A program made the translations under genes and the position numbers. A DNA stretch of 51,716 nucleotides from Hyphomicrobiaceae bacterium (GTDB lineage: Bacteria; Pseudomonadota; Alphaproteobacteria; Rhizobiales; Hyphomicrobiaceae): positions 1 to 51,716 of the forward strand of contig JANXWC010000063.1 of assembly GCA_025351355.1 (NCBI GenBank), in the 5' to 3' direction. Within the stretch, counting starts at the first letter, position 1, and each line of letters starts with the position of its first letter. Shown here piece by piece: positions 44,151-51,716 of this stretch. The notes below the pieces were generated by a model that saw nothing but the letters and a program-made list of their open reading frames with translations, did no database searches and had not been told where the DNA came from.

Positions 44151-45631
44151 TGGTTTTTCTCCTGCCAAGCCTCTACGCGGGCCGTGCCCTGAACGGCTGA
44201 AAGCACATCATCTATCGTCACGATGTCGTTCCGATGTCCCCCTAACGTCAAGTATAGGGCCTTCGGCATCGTGAATTCTATGGGCGAAACCAGCGCAGGC
44301 GTCGGGACATATCCGAACGACCGTGCCGGCATGCGTGTGACGTCGGCCATGATCGTTATGCCGCCGCCCGCCCAGACGTGCACCGGCGCGCCGCCCATCG
44401 TCACCCGGGTCTCGCCGGCCCCGACGGAACGGGTCAGCAAAATCGGGTTTTCGGTTACGCCGGCGCGCAGGCTTCCGCCCGCACCAGCCATAAATAGCAC
44501 AGAACAGAGCGCAGGTTCACAATTTTGCTTTATTCGGTCAACGACGGCCTGAACGGCAGGCGGGATCGGTTGGGGCACCGCCTGCCAATCTTCGTTAACG
44601 ACGCAATATTGGGCGTCTTCGCCGGTTGTCGAAGTGAACAGCAGCCGCAGCCCGGGCCAAGCGGTCTTGGGATGGATGGACTGTATGATGGACAGCGGGT
44701 TGCAAATGTCGGTGCCACCCCAGCCCAGGCCCGGCTCGGCCACCTTGAAATAGCGGCCGGGGGTGGATTTACGACCGCGGATGCGGATGCCACTCGGGCG
44801 CATGTTGAGCACCCGGCCGGCTTGGTGCTCGGTCAGAACGCCAGTGATATGGTCGTCGACGACGATGACTTCGTCGATAAGTGCCTGGAATTGGCGCGCG
44901 AACATGCCGATGGTAGCCGAACCGCAACCGACGCGCATCCGGCTCTCGGGTACGCCGTCAACGACGGGGGGGCGGCCGGCCTGCACGACCACGTCATGGC
45001 CGCCCTCAATGGTGAGCGTGACGGCTTCGCCGTTGCACAGCGCCAGTAACGTCTCGCAAGTCGTATGGCCCTCTTTTTTCGACCCGCCGGTCAAGTGCCG
45101 CACGCCGCCGACCGACAGCATCTGCGAGCCGTATTCCGCCGTCGTGACGTGTCCGACGCTCTCGCCCTTTGCACGGATGACGGCCATTTCCGGCCCGAGG
45201 TGCCGGTCGGTGTCGATCTTCACTTTGACGCCGCAGTAGCTGAATATCCCTTCAGTCACCACCGTGACGGTATCGACGCCGTAGTGCTGGGCTTCGACGA
45301 TCAGCGGCGCGGGTTTGTAGTCGGGATAAGTGGTGCCGGCACCGATGCCGGTGACGAACGTGCGGTCCGCTGTCAGAGGTGAGCCGTCCCACTCCGCATT
45401 TGCGAAGGGCACACGGGGTCGATCAGTTTGGACGGCGCGGGCGAGCAGGACGATGGGATCTGTGCGCACGAGACGGCCGTCCTCGTTGGCATAACGCGAG
45501 CAAGCGCCGGGGCGACCTGGGCGGATGCGGCAGAGCACCGGACACGCGTCGCAGCGCACGATGCCGTCGCCTTCCGCCGCGCCGAATTGGGCGGATCGGG
45601 CCTCGGGAGAGAGTTTGGCAGGGGTTGTCAT
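44123..45631 (-). CDS. 6-hydroxynicotinate reductase-like iron-sulfur protein
   Basis: This 502-residue protein resembles 6-hydroxynicotinate reductase of anaerobic nicotinate breakdown. Near the N-terminus C27, C30, C34 and C44 (CDACPVLCRIRPGRPGAC) form a C-x2-C-x3-C-x9-C iron-sulfur site. The rest has family-typical stretches, among them TFVTGIGAGTTYPDYKPAPL near 91-110, VTEGIFSYCGVKVKIDTD and MGGAPVHVWAGGGITIMADV. Other pyridine genes are missing here, and the host is probably aerobic, so the actual substrate may differ. Its 3' end overlaps the MarR gene by 28 bp. The annotation is from recollection of the family; its exact function in alphaproteobacteria is not established. Confidence 0.8.
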   Translation of the reverse strand: MTTPAKLSPEARSAQFGAAEGDGIVRCDACPVLCRIRPGRPGACSRYANEDGRLVRTDPIVLLARAVQTDRPRVPFANAEWDGSPLTADRTFVTGIGAGTTYPDYKPAPLIVEAQHYGVDTVTVVTEGIFSYCGVKVKIDTDRHLGPEMAVIRAKGESVGHVTTAEYGSQMLSVGGVRHLTGGSKKEGHTTCETLLALCNGEAVTLTIEGGHDVVVQAGRPPVVDGVPESRMRVGCGSATIGMFARQFQALIDEVIVVDDHITGVLTEHQAGRVLNMRPSGIRIRGRKSTPGRYFKVAEPGLGWGGTDICNPLSIIQSIHPKTAWPGLRLLFTSTTGEDAQYCVVNEDWQAVPQPIPPAVQAVVDRIKQNCEPALCSVLFMAGAGGSLRAGVTENPILLTRSVGAGETRVTMGGAPVHVWAGGGITIMADVTRMPARSFGYVPTPALVSPIEFTMPKALYLTLGGHRNDIVTIDDVLSAVQGTARVEAWQEKNQWPLIDVLR

Positions 45632-45952
45632 CGAGCATGCCTCACTGGCGGCAACAGCTCAGTCTCGCTCATCACAGCGTTTGCCGCAATCGATCATGCG
45701 CGTGCGTTCGACCGGGGCGGCCATCCGCCGAGGCAGCCACCCCATCACCGATGTCCGCAGCAAAGAGCGGTTCTGCCAAACGCAAAGCACAACATCCCGC
45801 ATAAGCTGACGCACAGCGCGAGAGGCGTGTTCTGAGCTTGTTCAAATGAGCGTGTCCGGCTTCGGTCAGGACAGACATGAAGTGCCACGGTGGCTAAGGG
45901 CAATTGGGGTGGACTCAGACAGTTTGTGGATGCAGGAGCGGCTAGAGCTGAA
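45632..45952. other. Gap upstream of the reductase operon
   Basis: This 321-bp region holds the likely promoter of the reductase-MarR-UPF0280 operon on the minus strand. Short open frames exist on both strands, and one minus frame (45672-45878) begins with a stretch like a MarR dimer helix, but without a complete domain. No operator-like palindrome stood out. Confidence 0.4.
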
Positions 45953-46507
45953 CTAGTGCTTCCAGAACTCCTGCGACGGGATACGGAACGCCCGGTTGAG
46001 GCGCGTACCCGCATTCTGCCAGGCGATGATCATCGTCATCTCCGCGATGGCGTCGTCGTCGTAGTGCTGCCGTAGACGCGCGAATAACTCGTCGTCAACA
46101 TCGCGGTGCGTTTCTGTTATCGTGTCAGTGTACTCAAGGGCAACTTTCTCGGCGTCGCTGAACAGCGGACTTAGCGCGTAGTTGCCAAGAGCCTCAATTT
46201 TTTCTCCCGAAACGCCGAGCCTGCTGCCTTTGGCAGCATGGGCGTCCTGACAATATTGGTCGCCATTCCACCAAGCGACTCTGCGGTTAATTAGCGCCCG
46301 CAGCCCAGCGGGAACACGTGTCGCGTCCTCTTGGAGCGCAGCCCACATCGACTTCGCAGCGCGGAAATATGCAGGGTGGCGTGCGTAAAATAGGTAAGGA
46401 TATAGCGGCGCGCCAAATTGCTTGCGCTGCTCCTCAATCGTTTCCTGCAGGTCGTCCGGGAGCGTCTCGACGTCGACTGGCGGGATACGCGTCTTTCCGT
46501 CCAGCAT
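45953..46507 (-). CDS. Carboxymuconolactone decarboxylase (AhpD-like) family protein
   Basis: This 184-residue protein has the all-helical CMD/AhpD fold. The family region reads LINRRVAWWNGDQYCQDAHAAKG near 71-93, with Cys86 and His90. The usual first cysteine of the C-x-x-C pair is replaced by Asp83 (D-Q-Y-C), so a thiol-redox AhpD activity is unlikely unless a different cysteine serves. The helix LGNYALSPLFSDAEKVALEYTD is typical. The ATG at 46507 is 8 bases after GGAGG. It is divergent from the crotonase gene. Confidence 0.87.
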   Translation of the reverse strand: MLDGKTRIPPVDVETLPDDLQETIEEQRKQFGAPLYPYLFYARHPAYFRAAKSMWAALQEDATRVPAGLRALINRRVAWWNGDQYCQDAHAAKGSRLGVSGEKIEALGNYALSPLFSDAEKVALEYTDTITETHRDVDDELFARLRQHYDDDAIAEMTMIIAWQNAGTRLNRAFRIPSQEFWKH

Positions 46508-46823
46508 GGGCACGTCCTCCAAGTAGTCAGGCTAGTCCGTCAGTACCGGTGTCCGATTAGATGAGCACCTGCGCCGCGACGTTCGGCCAACCTACCACGG
46601 ACCGGACGAACGGCAAGGCGTCGATCGCGGCGCAAGTCGTGCCAGAAAGTGCTCATTGCCTCACGGAACGAATTTCCGTTATTGGCGGTATTCCTGCCGA
46701 GGGAGTATTACTGTTTGCTAGGCGTAGCGTCCGTAGTCATCGGCATCTGGGATCCCCGCCTATTTGACATCCTTCTCCCGTTGGCATTCGATCGGGGATC
46801 GTTGTCACTTCGAGGGTTCCGCC
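46508..46823. promoter_or_regulatory. Divergent promoter region with an inverted repeat
   Basis: This 316-bp gap separates two divergent genes. ACGGAA and TTCCGT form a 17-base inverted repeat at 46663-46679, and TTGACA at 46764-46769 with a poor -10 (TTCGAT, 17-base spacer) could be a promoter toward the crotonase. No gene was recognised. A hydrophobic frame at 46649-46927 overlaps the next gene and is probably chance. Confidence 0.4.
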
Positions 46824-47705
46824 ATGAGCTACAATACGCTGACTTATGCCGTCGAAGCTGGCATCGCCACGCTGACGCTGAACCGTCCCGACAAGCTCAA
46901 CGCGTTCAATCGCGATATGATGAATGAACTGATTGACGCGTTCGACAAGACGGATGCCGATGACGCGGTACGTGCGGTGATCGTGACCGGGGCTGGCCGC
47001 GGCTTCTGTGCTGGCGCCGACCTATCGGCTGGGGGCAAGACGTTCGACTATGACGCGCGCAACGCCGGTAAATCTTCGGCGGCGGTGCCGATGTCGGATG
47101 ACAGCGTGCGCGACGGCGGCGGACGGGTGACACTGCGCATCTACGAATCGTTGAAGCCGGTCATAGGCGCCATCAATGGCCCAGCGGTCGGCATCGGCGC
47201 CACCATGCTGTTGCCGATGGATGTGCGGATCGCCTCGAAGGACGCGCGTTTTGGTTTTGTGTTTGCGCGTCGTGGCATCACGATGGAGGCGTGCTCGAGC
47301 TGGTTCCTGCCGCGTGTCGTCGGCGTGTCGCAGGCACTTGAGTGGACGCTGACCGGTCGCGTATTTTCAGCAGACGAAGCGCACGCGGGCAAGCTCGTGA
47401 GCAAGGTCGTCGAAGCGACGGAGTTGTTACCAGCGGCCCGCGCGCTCGCCCGCGAGATCGCCGACAACACGGCCGGCGTTGCAGTTGCCATGAACCGTCA
47501 GATGATCTGGCGCATGCTCGGTGCCGATCATCCCATGGAAGCGCACAAGGTCGACAGCCGCATGATCTTCGAGCGCGGGCGCAGCGCCGACACGCGCGAA
47601 GGTGTCACCGCGTTCCTCGAAAAGCGTCCCGCTAAATTCCCCGATAAAATTTCCGCCAACTTGCCGAAGTCGTTCCCCTGGTGGAAGAAACGCGTTTACG
47701 AATGA
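46824..47705 (+). CDS. Enoyl-CoA hydratase/isomerase (crotonase) family protein
   Basis: This 293-residue protein has a crotonase fold: LNRPDKLNAFNRDMMNEL near 19-36, GRGFCAGADLSAGG near 58-71 (first oxyanion loop), and INGPAVGIGATMLLPMDVRIAS near 117-138. The two catalytic glutamates of classical hydratases are not in their usual places: the first falls in GIGATM and the second at FVFARRGITMEACSSWFLPR, where only the Glu of MEACSSW remains. This pattern fits subfamilies with other reactions. GAGGG precedes the ATG. Its stop overlaps the start of the CoA-transferase gene by 4 bp (ATGA). Confidence 0.9.
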   Translation: MSYNTLTYAVEAGIATLTLNRPDKLNAFNRDMMNELIDAFDKTDADDAVRAVIVTGAGRGFCAGADLSAGGKTFDYDARNAGKSSAAVPMSDDSVRDGGGRVTLRIYESLKPVIGAINGPAVGIGATMLLPMDVRIASKDARFGFVFARRGITMEACSSWFLPRVVGVSQALEWTLTGRVFSADEAHAGKLVSKVVEATELLPAARALAREIADNTAGVAVAMNRQMIWRMLGADHPMEAHKVDSRMIFERGRSADTREGVTAFLEKRPAKFPDKISANLPKSFPWWKKRVYE

Positions 47706-48937
47706 CACAAATGGGATCTTCACAACGCCGCGGGCCGCTGGTCGGGATGCGCGTCATCGAACTCGCGCACGTAATGGCGGGGCCAGTCTGCGGATTGATG
47801 CTGGCGGATATGGGCGCCGATGTCGTCAAGGTCGAGAAGATCAACGGCGGCGATGATACGCGTCGCCAGTTGCCGCCCGAAATCGCCGGCGAAAGCGCGG
47901 CTTACATGATGATGAACCGCAATAAGCGCGGCATCGTGTTGGATCTTAAGCACGCCCAGGGCAAAGCGGCGCTCGAACGCCTGGTGACGACGGCGGATGT
48001 GCTGATCGAGAACTATCGAGTCGAGACGATGCCCGCGCTCGGGCTCGGCTATGAGGATCTGCGGGCGATCAATCCCGGGCTGATCTATGCGGCGGTGTCG
48101 GGGTTCGGCCGCACCGGGCCGCTGGCGCAAGAGGGCGGCTTCGATCTGGTGGCACAGGGCATGAGCGGGATCATGTCGATCACCGGTGAAGGTCCGGGGC
48201 GACCGCCAATCAAGGTTGGTGCGCCATTGTGCGATATCACCGCCGGCATATTGCTGGCGATGGGAGTGCTCGCGGCCTACGCGCATAAGCAGAAGACAGG
48301 GGAGGGCCAATTCGTCGACACCTCGCTGTTCGAGGCGGGGATAACGCACACGTACTGGCAATCGGCGATCGCTTTCGCGACAGGCGTGGCGCCGGGGCCA
48401 TTGGGGTCGGCACATCCACTCAACGCGCCCTATCAGGCGTTTGCGACGGCTGACGGCTGGATCAACGTCGGCGCCGCCAACCAGACCAACTGGGAACGCC
48501 TGTGTACAGTTCTTAATGCTGCACATCTGGTCGGGGATGCGCGGTTTTCGGCGGGCCGCGGGCGGATGGAACATCTGCCGGCGCTGATCGGCGCGCTGAC
48601 GCCGCTGTTCAAGGCGCGCACCACGGCGCATTGGCTGGCGGCGCTGGCAGGCGCAGGCGTGCCGGCCGGACCGGTGCTGGATGTGCCGGCCATGCACATG
48701 CATCCGCAGACGCTGGCGCGCGAGATGGTGCCGACAGTCGACCATCCCGTCGCCGGGCCGATGCAGACGATTGGCCTGCCGGTCAAATTCTCGGCGACAC
48801 CCGGTGGCGTCCAGCGCGCAGCGCCGTTGTTCGGCCAGCACACGCGCGAAGTGCTGACGGAGGCTGGCTATTCTGATGCCGACATCAACGCACTGATCGC
48901 TGCCGGGGCGGCGAAGTTGTCTGTTGCGGAGGCGTGA
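47702..48937 (+). CDS. CaiB/BaiF family (class III) CoA transferase
   Basis: This 411-residue enzyme transfers CoA between carboxylic acids. The N-terminal RVIELAHVMAGPVCGLMLADMGADVVKVEK is typical (first 20 residues RVIELAHVMAGPVCGLMLAD) and NRNKRGIVLDLK follows. The catalytic Asp is D178 in GAPLCDITAG, and TGEGQFVDTSLFEAG is the expected later motif. The start codon overlaps the crotonase stop (ATGA), so the two are coupled. The pair probably activates and modifies one acid, but the acid cannot be named. Confidence 0.94.
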   Translation: MTQMGSSQRRGPLVGMRVIELAHVMAGPVCGLMLADMGADVVKVEKINGGDDTRRQLPPEIAGESAAYMMMNRNKRGIVLDLKHAQGKAALERLVTTADVLIENYRVETMPALGLGYEDLRAINPGLIYAAVSGFGRTGPLAQEGGFDLVAQGMSGIMSITGEGPGRPPIKVGAPLCDITAGILLAMGVLAAYAHKQKTGEGQFVDTSLFEAGITHTYWQSAIAFATGVAPGPLGSAHPLNAPYQAFATADGWINVGAANQTNWERLCTVLNAAHLVGDARFSAGRGRMEHLPALIGALTPLFKARTTAHWLAALAGAGVPAGPVLDVPAMHMHPQTLAREMVPTVDHPVAGPMQTIGLPVKFSATPGGVQRAAPLFGQHTREVLTEAGYSDADINALIAAGAAKLSVAEA

Positions 48938-48953
48938 AACGCGCAGCCGTCGC

Positions 48954-50297
48954 TCAGCCTGCGTCCATGGCGCCGGCGTCGTTCGAGGTTGGCTTGGCGC
49001 GCGGTGTGCCGCCGGATGGCGCGGCCTGTATTGTAGGCAGCGGGCGAACTCGAAGCGCGGTGATGCGGTTGCGCGCCTTTCGCAACACCTCGAAGCGATA
49101 GCCGTAGAACGTGAACGCCTGCCCCGGCTCGGGTATCGTTTCGGCCTCATGAATGACCAGGCCGGCGACGGTGGTGGCTTCTTCGTCCGGCAGTGACCAG
49201 TTCATGTGGCGATTGAGATCGCGAACGGGAACGCTGCCGTCGACGTTGACGGAACCGTCGACCTGGGGGCGAATGGCGCTTTCGAGGGTGTCGTGCTCGT
49301 CGCGGATCTGGCCGACGATTTCCTCGAGAATATCCTCAAGTGTGACCACGCCCTGCACGGTGCCGTATTCGTCAACGACGAGCGCCATCTGCGCCTTGCG
49401 CTTGAGAAAGGCGTTGAGTTGTTCACGCGCGCGGGTCGTCTCCGGCACGAACCATGGCGGCTGCACGAGATCGGCAAGCTTGAGCGCAGTCGGATCGAAC
49501 GAATTTTCGGCCAAAGCTGCAAGCAAATCCTTGGTGTTGAGAATGCCGACGATATTTTCGGGATTTTCCCGCCATAGCGGCACGCGCGTGTATTGGCTTT
49601 TCAGCACGTCGGCGATCACTTTGCTGGAGGGATCGTCGATATCTGCGGTCTCCATCTTGGTGCGGTGGACCATGATGTCGCCGACATCGAGATCACCGAG
49701 ATCGAGAACGCCGCCGAGCATTTCGGCGTCGCCGCGTTCAACGGTGCCTTCTTTTGTCTGCAGTTCGATGGTGCCGCGGATCTCCTCGCGGGCGGCGAGA
49801 ATATTGGCGGCGTCGTCCTTGGCCGACGGCGTGAGCTTCAACAGGAGTTGAACGACGAACTGCAGCGCATAGGTGGCCGGGGACAGGACCCAGATGACCA
49901 ACCGCATGATGGGCGCCAAGCGCAGTGCGGTACCGTCGGCCCAGGCCAGCGCATAGGTCTTGGGCAACACCGCCGAGAATATGACGATCAAGGCGGTGAG
50001 GATCACGGAAGCGTAGGCGATGCCGACATCGCCGACGAGTGCGATGGCAAGGCTGGCGGCAAGTGCGGTGGCCAGCGTGTCGACGAGAGTATTGCCGAGC
50101 AGTACGGTTCCAAGCACACGCTCCGGCCGGCTCATGAGGCGGTTGACGAGTATTGCGCGCGGATTGCCCTCTTCGGCCAAGGCGTGCATGCGCGCTTTCG
50201 ACGATGCCGTCAGCGACGTTTCGGCGGCGTTGAAAAAGGCCGACAACAGCAGAAGCAGAACAATGGCGGCCAGGATCAGCCCGATCTCGAGGGTCAT
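48954..50297 (-). CDS. CorC/HlyC family (CNNM) membrane protein
   Basis: This 447-residue protein has an N-terminal DUF21/CNNM domain with about four membrane helices (residues about 1-190), including LLSAFFNAAETSLTASSKAR near 18-37. A pair of CBS domains with DIMVHRTKM and NIVGILNTKDLLAAL follows, and then a C-terminal CorC_HlyC domain with VVDEYGTVQGVVTLEDILEE. Relatives take part in Mg or Co movement, and hemolysin is an older name for the group. It lies near aroB and aroK, a conserved order in Rhizobiales. The ATG at 50297 was chosen because the membrane region begins there. A Pro-, Thr- and Ala-rich tail closes the protein. Confidence 0.92.
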   Translation of the reverse strand: MTLEIGLILAAIVLLLLLSAFFNAAETSLTASSKARMHALAEEGNPRAILVNRLMSRPERVLGTVLLGNTLVDTLATALAASLAIALVGDVGIAYASVILTALIVIFSAVLPKTYALAWADGTALRLAPIMRLVIWVLSPATYALQFVVQLLLKLTPSAKDDAANILAAREEIRGTIELQTKEGTVERGDAEMLGGVLDLGDLDVGDIMVHRTKMETADIDDPSSKVIADVLKSQYTRVPLWRENPENIVGILNTKDLLAALAENSFDPTALKLADLVQPPWFVPETTRAREQLNAFLKRKAQMALVVDEYGTVQGVVTLEDILEEIVGQIRDEHDTLESAIRPQVDGSVNVDGSVPVRDLNRHMNWSLPDEEATTVAGLVIHEAETIPEPGQAFTFYGYRFEVLRKARNRITALRVRPLPTIQAAPSGGTPRAKPTSNDAGAMDAG

Positions 50298-50355
50298 AGC
50301 TTGAACCGAACTCCGGTTGATGACAATCGACAGTGGATCCCGTCGAAACTGGGTG

Positions 50356-51501
50356 TCACGAGGCGCTGCGGTGCCGTGGCCCGGCCGCCAATTCATGACT
50401 GAGAAATTTGCGGATATCGGCCGGCAGCACTTCGCGGCTGATGAACGACGCGCCGATGCCGCGCAGCAGAATGAACGACATCTGACCCTGCCGCACCTTC
50501 TTGTCTTGCGCCATCAGTGCCAGCAGCGTGTCGACGCCGGGTCGGTCGGCGCCGGGAATGTCGGCGATGTGTGTCGGCAGCCCGACGGCTGCCAGATGGC
50601 GGCTGACGCGCTCGGCCGTTCCCGTTGCAATGAGGCTTTGCGTCTCGGAGAAGCGGAACGCTTGCGCCATGCCGATCGCCACGGCCTCACCGTGCAGCAG
50701 GCGATCGGAATAACCGGCCCAGGCTTCGAGCGCATGGCCGAAGGTGTGGCCGAGATTGAGCAGCATGCGGTCGCCCTGCTCGGTTTCATCGCGCGCGACT
50801 ATGGCGGCCTTGGCCGCGACGCATGTTTCGACGGCTGCAGCGATGGCGCTGGGATCATTGCCGAAGATGCCCTGCCAGCCCTGTTCAAGTTGTTCGAAAA
50901 ACGCCGCATCGCCGAGCAGGCCATACTTGACGACTTCGGCGTAACCGGCGCGCATCTGCCGTTGCGGCAATGTAGCGAGCGTGTCGATATCGGCAATGAC
51001 CAGATGCGGTTGGTGGAAAGCGCCGACCAGGTTCTTGCCGTGCGCGGTGTTGATGCCGGTCTTGCCGCCGACGGAGCTGTCGACCTGCGCCAGCAGCGAC
51101 GTGGGCACTTGCACGAAGCGGACGCCGCGCCTGAGAATGGCGGACGCAAAGCCGGCGAGGTCGCCGATGACGCCGCCGCCCAGCGCCACGACCAGATCCC
51201 CACGCTCGACGCCGAGATCCAGCAACCGGTCGCACAGCGCGCCGAGCTGGGCGAAGCATTTTGTGCTCTCGCCCGGCGGCAGAATGACGCTGCCGCGCAC
51301 GCGGTCGCCGAGGCTTTCCAGCACGGCCGGGAGATGATGGGCTGCGACGGTTTCGTCCGACACGACGGCGCAGCGGGCCGCACCAAAGCGGGCGCCGATG
51401 GTCGCGCCGAGTTTCCCGATGAGGCCGCGGCCGATCAGCACGTCATAGCTGCGCTCGGCCAGCGGCACAGCCACGGTTTGGACGGGCATTGACTTACTCA
51501 T
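50356..51501 (-). CDS. aroB: 3-dehydroquinate synthase
   Basis: This 381-residue enzyme converts DAHP to 3-dehydroquinate, the second step of the shikimate pathway. Marks include LVVALGGGVIGDLAGFASAI near 102-121 (NAD loop), VQVPTSLLAQVDSSVGGKTG, HGKNLVGAF, YAEVVKYGL (Glu metal ligand) and NLGHTFGHALE (His ligand). The length matches the family. Its ATG at 51501 overlaps the end of aroK by 8 bp (ATGAGTAA); an ATG at 51489 is possible. The stop is 59 bp from the start of the CorC/HlyC gene downstream. Confidence 0.97.
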   Translation of the reverse strand: MSKSMPVQTVAVPLAERSYDVLIGRGLIGKLGATIGARFGAARCAVVSDETVAAHHLPAVLESLGDRVRGSVILPPGESTKCFAQLGALCDRLLDLGVERGDLVVALGGGVIGDLAGFASAILRRGVRFVQVPTSLLAQVDSSVGGKTGINTAHGKNLVGAFHQPHLVIADIDTLATLPQRQMRAGYAEVVKYGLLGDAAFFEQLEQGWQGIFGNDPSAIAAAVETCVAAKAAIVARDETEQGDRMLLNLGHTFGHALEAWAGYSDRLLHGEAVAIGMAQAFRFSETQSLIATGTAERVSRHLAAVGLPTHIADIPGADRPGVDTLLALMAQDKKVRQGQMSFILLRGIGASFISREVLPADIRKFLSHELAAGPRHRSAS

Positions 51502-51716
51502 GAGGCGGTCCCTGCGTCGGCGGTAACAGATACGCCGCCAAGGCATTGATGACGTGGGTGGCCATGGCATCGTGGCTGATGTCGCGGCTTTCAACGACAA
51601 TGGGCGCTTCGGCATAAATGGGATAGCGCGTCTCCATGAGGGCGCGCATCACAGCTTCCGGATCGGCCGAGCGCAGCAGGGGGCGGTTGGCGCGCTTCAT
51701 GACGCGCCGCATCAGC
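51494..51716 (-). CDS. aroK: Shikimate kinase, C-terminal part (cut by window edge)
   Basis: The last 74 or so codons of a shikimate kinase read in from the right edge. RRVMKRANRPLLRSADPEAV is the lid region with the conserved R-x-x-x-(x)-RPLL pattern, and RYPIYAEAPIVVESRD is the usual C-terminal strand. The start lies beyond the window. It is followed directly by aroB with an 8-bp overlap, so the two are translationally coupled in the shikimate pathway. Confidence 0.92.
   Translation of the reverse strand, partial: LMRRVMKRANRPLLRSADPEAVMRALMETRYPIYAEAPIVVESRDISHDAMATHVINALAAYLLPPTQGPPHE

Noticed and set aside
45672-45878. Short minus frame starting like a MarR dimer helix
   Set aside because: The similarity covers only about 15 residues, and the sequence before it has a stop and lacks the DNA-binding part.
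46649-46927. Hydrophobic frame before the crotonase
   Set aside because: It overlaps the crotonase start in another frame, has no ribosome site and no family match.
1-51716. CRISPR arrays, tRNA or rRNA genes and intact transposons
   Set aside because: No regularly spaced repeats, cloverleaf-like sequence, rRNA stretches or transposase genes were seen by eye.

Overview
The window is chromosomal DNA of a high-GC alphaproteobacterium, most likely of the order Hyphomicrobiales (Rhizobiales), near Bradyrhizobium, Rhodopseudomonas or Xanthobacteraceae. This rests on codon and base composition, on a long two-domain RSH protein next to rpoZ, folK and a LabA-type NYN gene, on the aroK-aroB-CorC/HlyC order at the right edge, on a ROSE-like leader before an Hsp20 gene, and on branched-chain-type ABC transporters and acyl-CoA catabolism genes. 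No rRNA, tRNA, phage, intact transposon or CRISPR array was seen.

Layout. 1-530: no firm gene. 531-6590: AsmA-like protein, AbrB-type membrane protein, orphan TRAP binding protein and a secreted polysaccharide deacetylase. 6843-7035: a possible small-peptide transcript with its own terminator. 7120-13068: an SDR oxidoreductase and a liv-type ABC transporter whose second permease and first ATPase are fused. 13211-21437: MFS transporter, anmK, NTF2-like protein, heat-shock hsp20, RND exporter, nitroreductase, NUDIX and DUF2062 genes. 21532-26272: housekeeping block rsh, rpoZ, folK, NYN. 26472-35216: an IlvD/Edd dehydratase diverging from a fatty-acid oxidation operon (fadE-like, Uma2, fadJ-like, pentapeptide-repeat, thiolase). 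35238-42689: agmatinase, VirK/YbjX-like protein, a decayed glutathione S-transferase, MFS transporter, outer-membrane barrel and an exported esterase-like protein. 42698-45631: an operon of a 6-hydroxynicotinate reductase-like iron-sulfur protein, a MarR regulator and a UPF0280 (ApbE-like) protein. 45953-48937: carboxymuconolactone-decarboxylase-like protein diverging from a crotonase/CoA-transferase pair. 48954-51716: CorC/HlyC protein, aroB and the 3' end of aroK.

How it fits together. Much of the window serves uptake and breakdown of organic and fatty acids: TRAP, liv and MFS transport, FadE/FadJ/FadI chemistry and a crotonase with a CoA transferase. A perfect 16-bp palindrome before the fadE-like gene looks like a site for a MerR-type regulator of acyl-CoA catabolism. 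The parts most worth following are the reductase-MarR-UPF0280 operon, the small-peptide unit at 6843-7035, and the nuclease-like and pentapeptide genes inside the fatty-acid operon. None of these can be called a new system from sequence alone.
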